From the NCBI GenBank assembly GCA_964393335.1, contig CAYMTN010000006.1, forward strand, positions 1 through 50,382: DNA of 50,382 nucleotides, given 5' to 3'. A program made the translations under genes and the position numbers. Shown one piece after another: positions 49,298 through 50,382 of this stretch. The stretch comes from CAYMTN01 sp964393335 (GTDB lineage: Bacteria > Chloroflexota > Anaerolineae > Aggregatilineales > Aggregatilineaceae). The notes beneath the pieces were generated by a model, which was not told the DNA's origin, did not search any database, and saw only the letters and a program-made list of their open reading frames with translations. How positions within the stretch are numbered: position 1 is the stretch's first letter; each line of letters opens with the position of its first letter.

Positions 49298-50382
49298 CGG
49301 GAGCGTGACCACCTCGGACGAGATGCCTGCCCATCGTTGGTGATGGGGTACGCCTGCCCCGACTTGACGTCGATAATCCACAGGTTGCCCTGGTGAATCA
49401 GCGCGATCTGGCGGCCCATCGGACTCCACGCGATGCCGTTTTCAGGATCGGGCAGCCGTAGTCCCGGTTTGTCAGAATCGGGAAATACCTTTCGCGCGTT
49501 GCTGCCATCGCGGTCAGCCACCCACAGATCATAGTCGGTGCCAGGGCTGTTGAGCGGGTTGCGTGCCTTCAAATAAGCGATGGAATACGTCGGGTTGCCA
49601 TCCGGCCCGGTTACCAGCGGCGAATACGCAATCGAAGACCAGATGCCAACCAGCGGTATAAACGGATCGATCTGCAAGCCGGAATCAAGGTCCGTCACCG
49701 CCGTATCAAAGATGATGCTGTCTTCCGGGTCTTCGTCCGCATACGGCTTGCCATGCACAGTAGCGATCAGGTGCCCGTCGTCCGACCAGGACAGATCTGG
49801 CACCCAAATCGCACCGCCGGGGCGTTCGAGCAGGGGCGCGTATTCCGGGAAAGTCAGAAGTGTAACAAAGTCGCCTTTTTCCAGGTCCACCACGCCGATG
49901 CTATCCGCGTTGGCCCAGCCAAGATGAGCGCCATCCGGCGACCATTTGAACCGACGGCCCCAGTACGAATACGAACCGATCGAGTTGGTCGAGATCACCT
50001 CGCGGAACCCCTCGGCCAGCGATACGCCGCTCTCCGGATCAAGCTGCATCAGATACAGATCGTTGTACGCCCGCCAGCCTGCGCCATTCGGAATCGGGTC
50101 CGCCGTCGAATAACTCACCGTGTACGGGGGCTGGCCGGGCACCCACTGGGCCGAACGTACATCTTCAGGCACGAGCTGCACTGCCCTGGGAAAACTCGCG
50201 ATAGTATCCAGTATTGCCCACAACTCGTTGGAAAACTCAGGATCGTCTTCATCTGCCGTGCTGCGCGTATACAACAGTTGGCGGCCACTTTGCGATAACT
50301 CAAATACGCGACCATCGAGAAAACCATCCTCGGTCAACGGGTTGAGGTTCGCCGTATTTCCCTGGATAATCCATGCCTGCCC
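49294..50382 (-). CDS. TolB/WD40-like beta-propeller protein, 5' end outside the window
   Basis: At least 362 residues; the frame stays open to the window end, so the true N-terminus (and any signal peptide) is not visible. The TTG at 50337 is only a possible internal start and the 15 codons before it fit the protein. Repeats of the TolB/DPP-type propeller are seen: FKWSPDGAHLGWANADSIGVVDLEKG, DLSWSDDGHLIATVHG and GIAWSPMGRQIALIHQGNLWIIDVKSG. It probably binds proteins or glycans outside the cell. Its stop overlaps the ATG of the GH-ligase fusion by 4 nt, so the two are translationally coupled. Confidence 0.85.
   Translation of the reverse strand, partial: GQAWIIQGNTANLNPLTEDGFLDGRVFELSQSGRQLLYTRSTADEDDPEFSNELWAILDTIASFPRAVQLVPEDVRSAQWVPGQPPYTVSYSTADPIPNGAGWRAYNDLYLMQLDPESGVSLAEGFREVISTNSIGSYSYWGRRFKWSPDGAHLGWANADSIGVVDLEKGDFVTLLTFPEYAPLLERPGGAIWVPDLSWSDDGHLIATVHGKPYADEDPEDSIIFDTAVTDLDSGLQIDPFIPLVGIWSSIAYSPLVTGPDGNPTYSIAYLKARNPLNSPGTDYDLWVADRDGSNARKVFPDSDKPGLRLPDPENGIAWSPMGRQIALIHQGNLWIIDVKSGQAYPITNDGQASRPRWSRSR

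Noticed and set aside
1..50382. CRISPR array, IS elements or tandem DNA repeats
   Set aside because: No regularly spaced repeat or transposase was seen. The only tandem repeats noted are at protein level in the PQQ-like propeller of the kinase, diverged in DNA.

Overview
The window is a GC-rich (roughly 60%), densely coded bacterial chromosome segment. The gene mix fits Chloroflexota, probably an Anaerolineae-like lineage: FHA, PP2C and Ser/Thr kinase signalling, roadblock/LC7 proteins, an SRbeta-like GTPase, type 2 IPP isomerase, large exopolysaccharide membrane proteins and lipoproteins. That placement is inferred from gene content, since no rRNA is present. No prophage, IS element or CRISPR array was seen; one orphan tyrosine recombinase is present.

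Layout. 1-110: 3' part of tRNA-Phe(GAA) with its terminator. 144-3.7 kb (minus): a saccharopine/lysine-dehydrogenase-like enzyme downstream of a tungsten-type aldehyde:ferredoxin oxidoreductase. 3.8-5.4 kb: an RdgB/HAM1 pyrophosphatase meets a XerC/D-like recombinase stop to stop. 5.5-10.8 kb (plus): a three-gene run of a 1062-aa unknown protein, a lipoprotein with a jelly-roll-like C-terminus, and a polysaccharide-deacetylase-like protein. 10.8-15.6 kb (minus): a degenerate CPBP-type membrane protein, threonine aldolase, a small membrane protein, a nitrilase homologue lacking its catalytic Cys, a peroxiredoxin-like gene whose UxxC motif needs UGA read as selenocysteine, and RluD. 15.7-24 kb: a YbgC-like thioesterase, two tandem MoeA proteins, a TPR/membrane-anchor protein, formate-THF ligase, and a pseudo-receiver/roadblock protein. 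24.5-28 kb (plus): a stand-alone roadblock protein, CTP synthase, adenosine deaminase and a small ORF.

28.0-34.8 kb (minus) is the most coherent unit. Seven genes lie between a good promoter (TTGCGG-N17-TATAAT) and an intrinsic terminator: Ser/Thr kinase with an eight-blade PQQ-like propeller, PP2C phosphatase, J-domain/VWA protein, zinc-ribbon/FHA protein, a 79-aa unknown, an OmpR-type regulator and an SRbeta-like small GTPase. Together they suggest one phosphorylation-to-GTPase signalling system, with the two nearby roadblock proteins as possible GTPase partners (inference).

34.8-40.8 kb: HemW-like radical SAM protein, a lipoprotein, type 2 IPP isomerase, acyl carrier protein, a membrane protein, a ChlI/BchI-like AAA+ ATPase, a hotdog thioesterase and a small beta-rich protein. 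40.9 kb to the end (minus): an exopolysaccharide region with a GT4 glycosyltransferase, CheY-like regulator, GtrA protein, O-antigen-ligase-like protein, UDP-glucuronate-decarboxylase-like epimerase, macrodomain protein, an unusual glycoside-hydrolase/O-antigen-ligase fusion, and a TolB-like propeller protein cut by the window edge.

The main points to check are the UGA-containing peroxiredoxin-like gene with a hairpin directly after the UGA, the seven-gene signalling operon, the GH-ligase fusion with a missing nucleophile, and several enzyme homologues with lost catalytic residues (nitrilase, receiver domain, CPBP protein).
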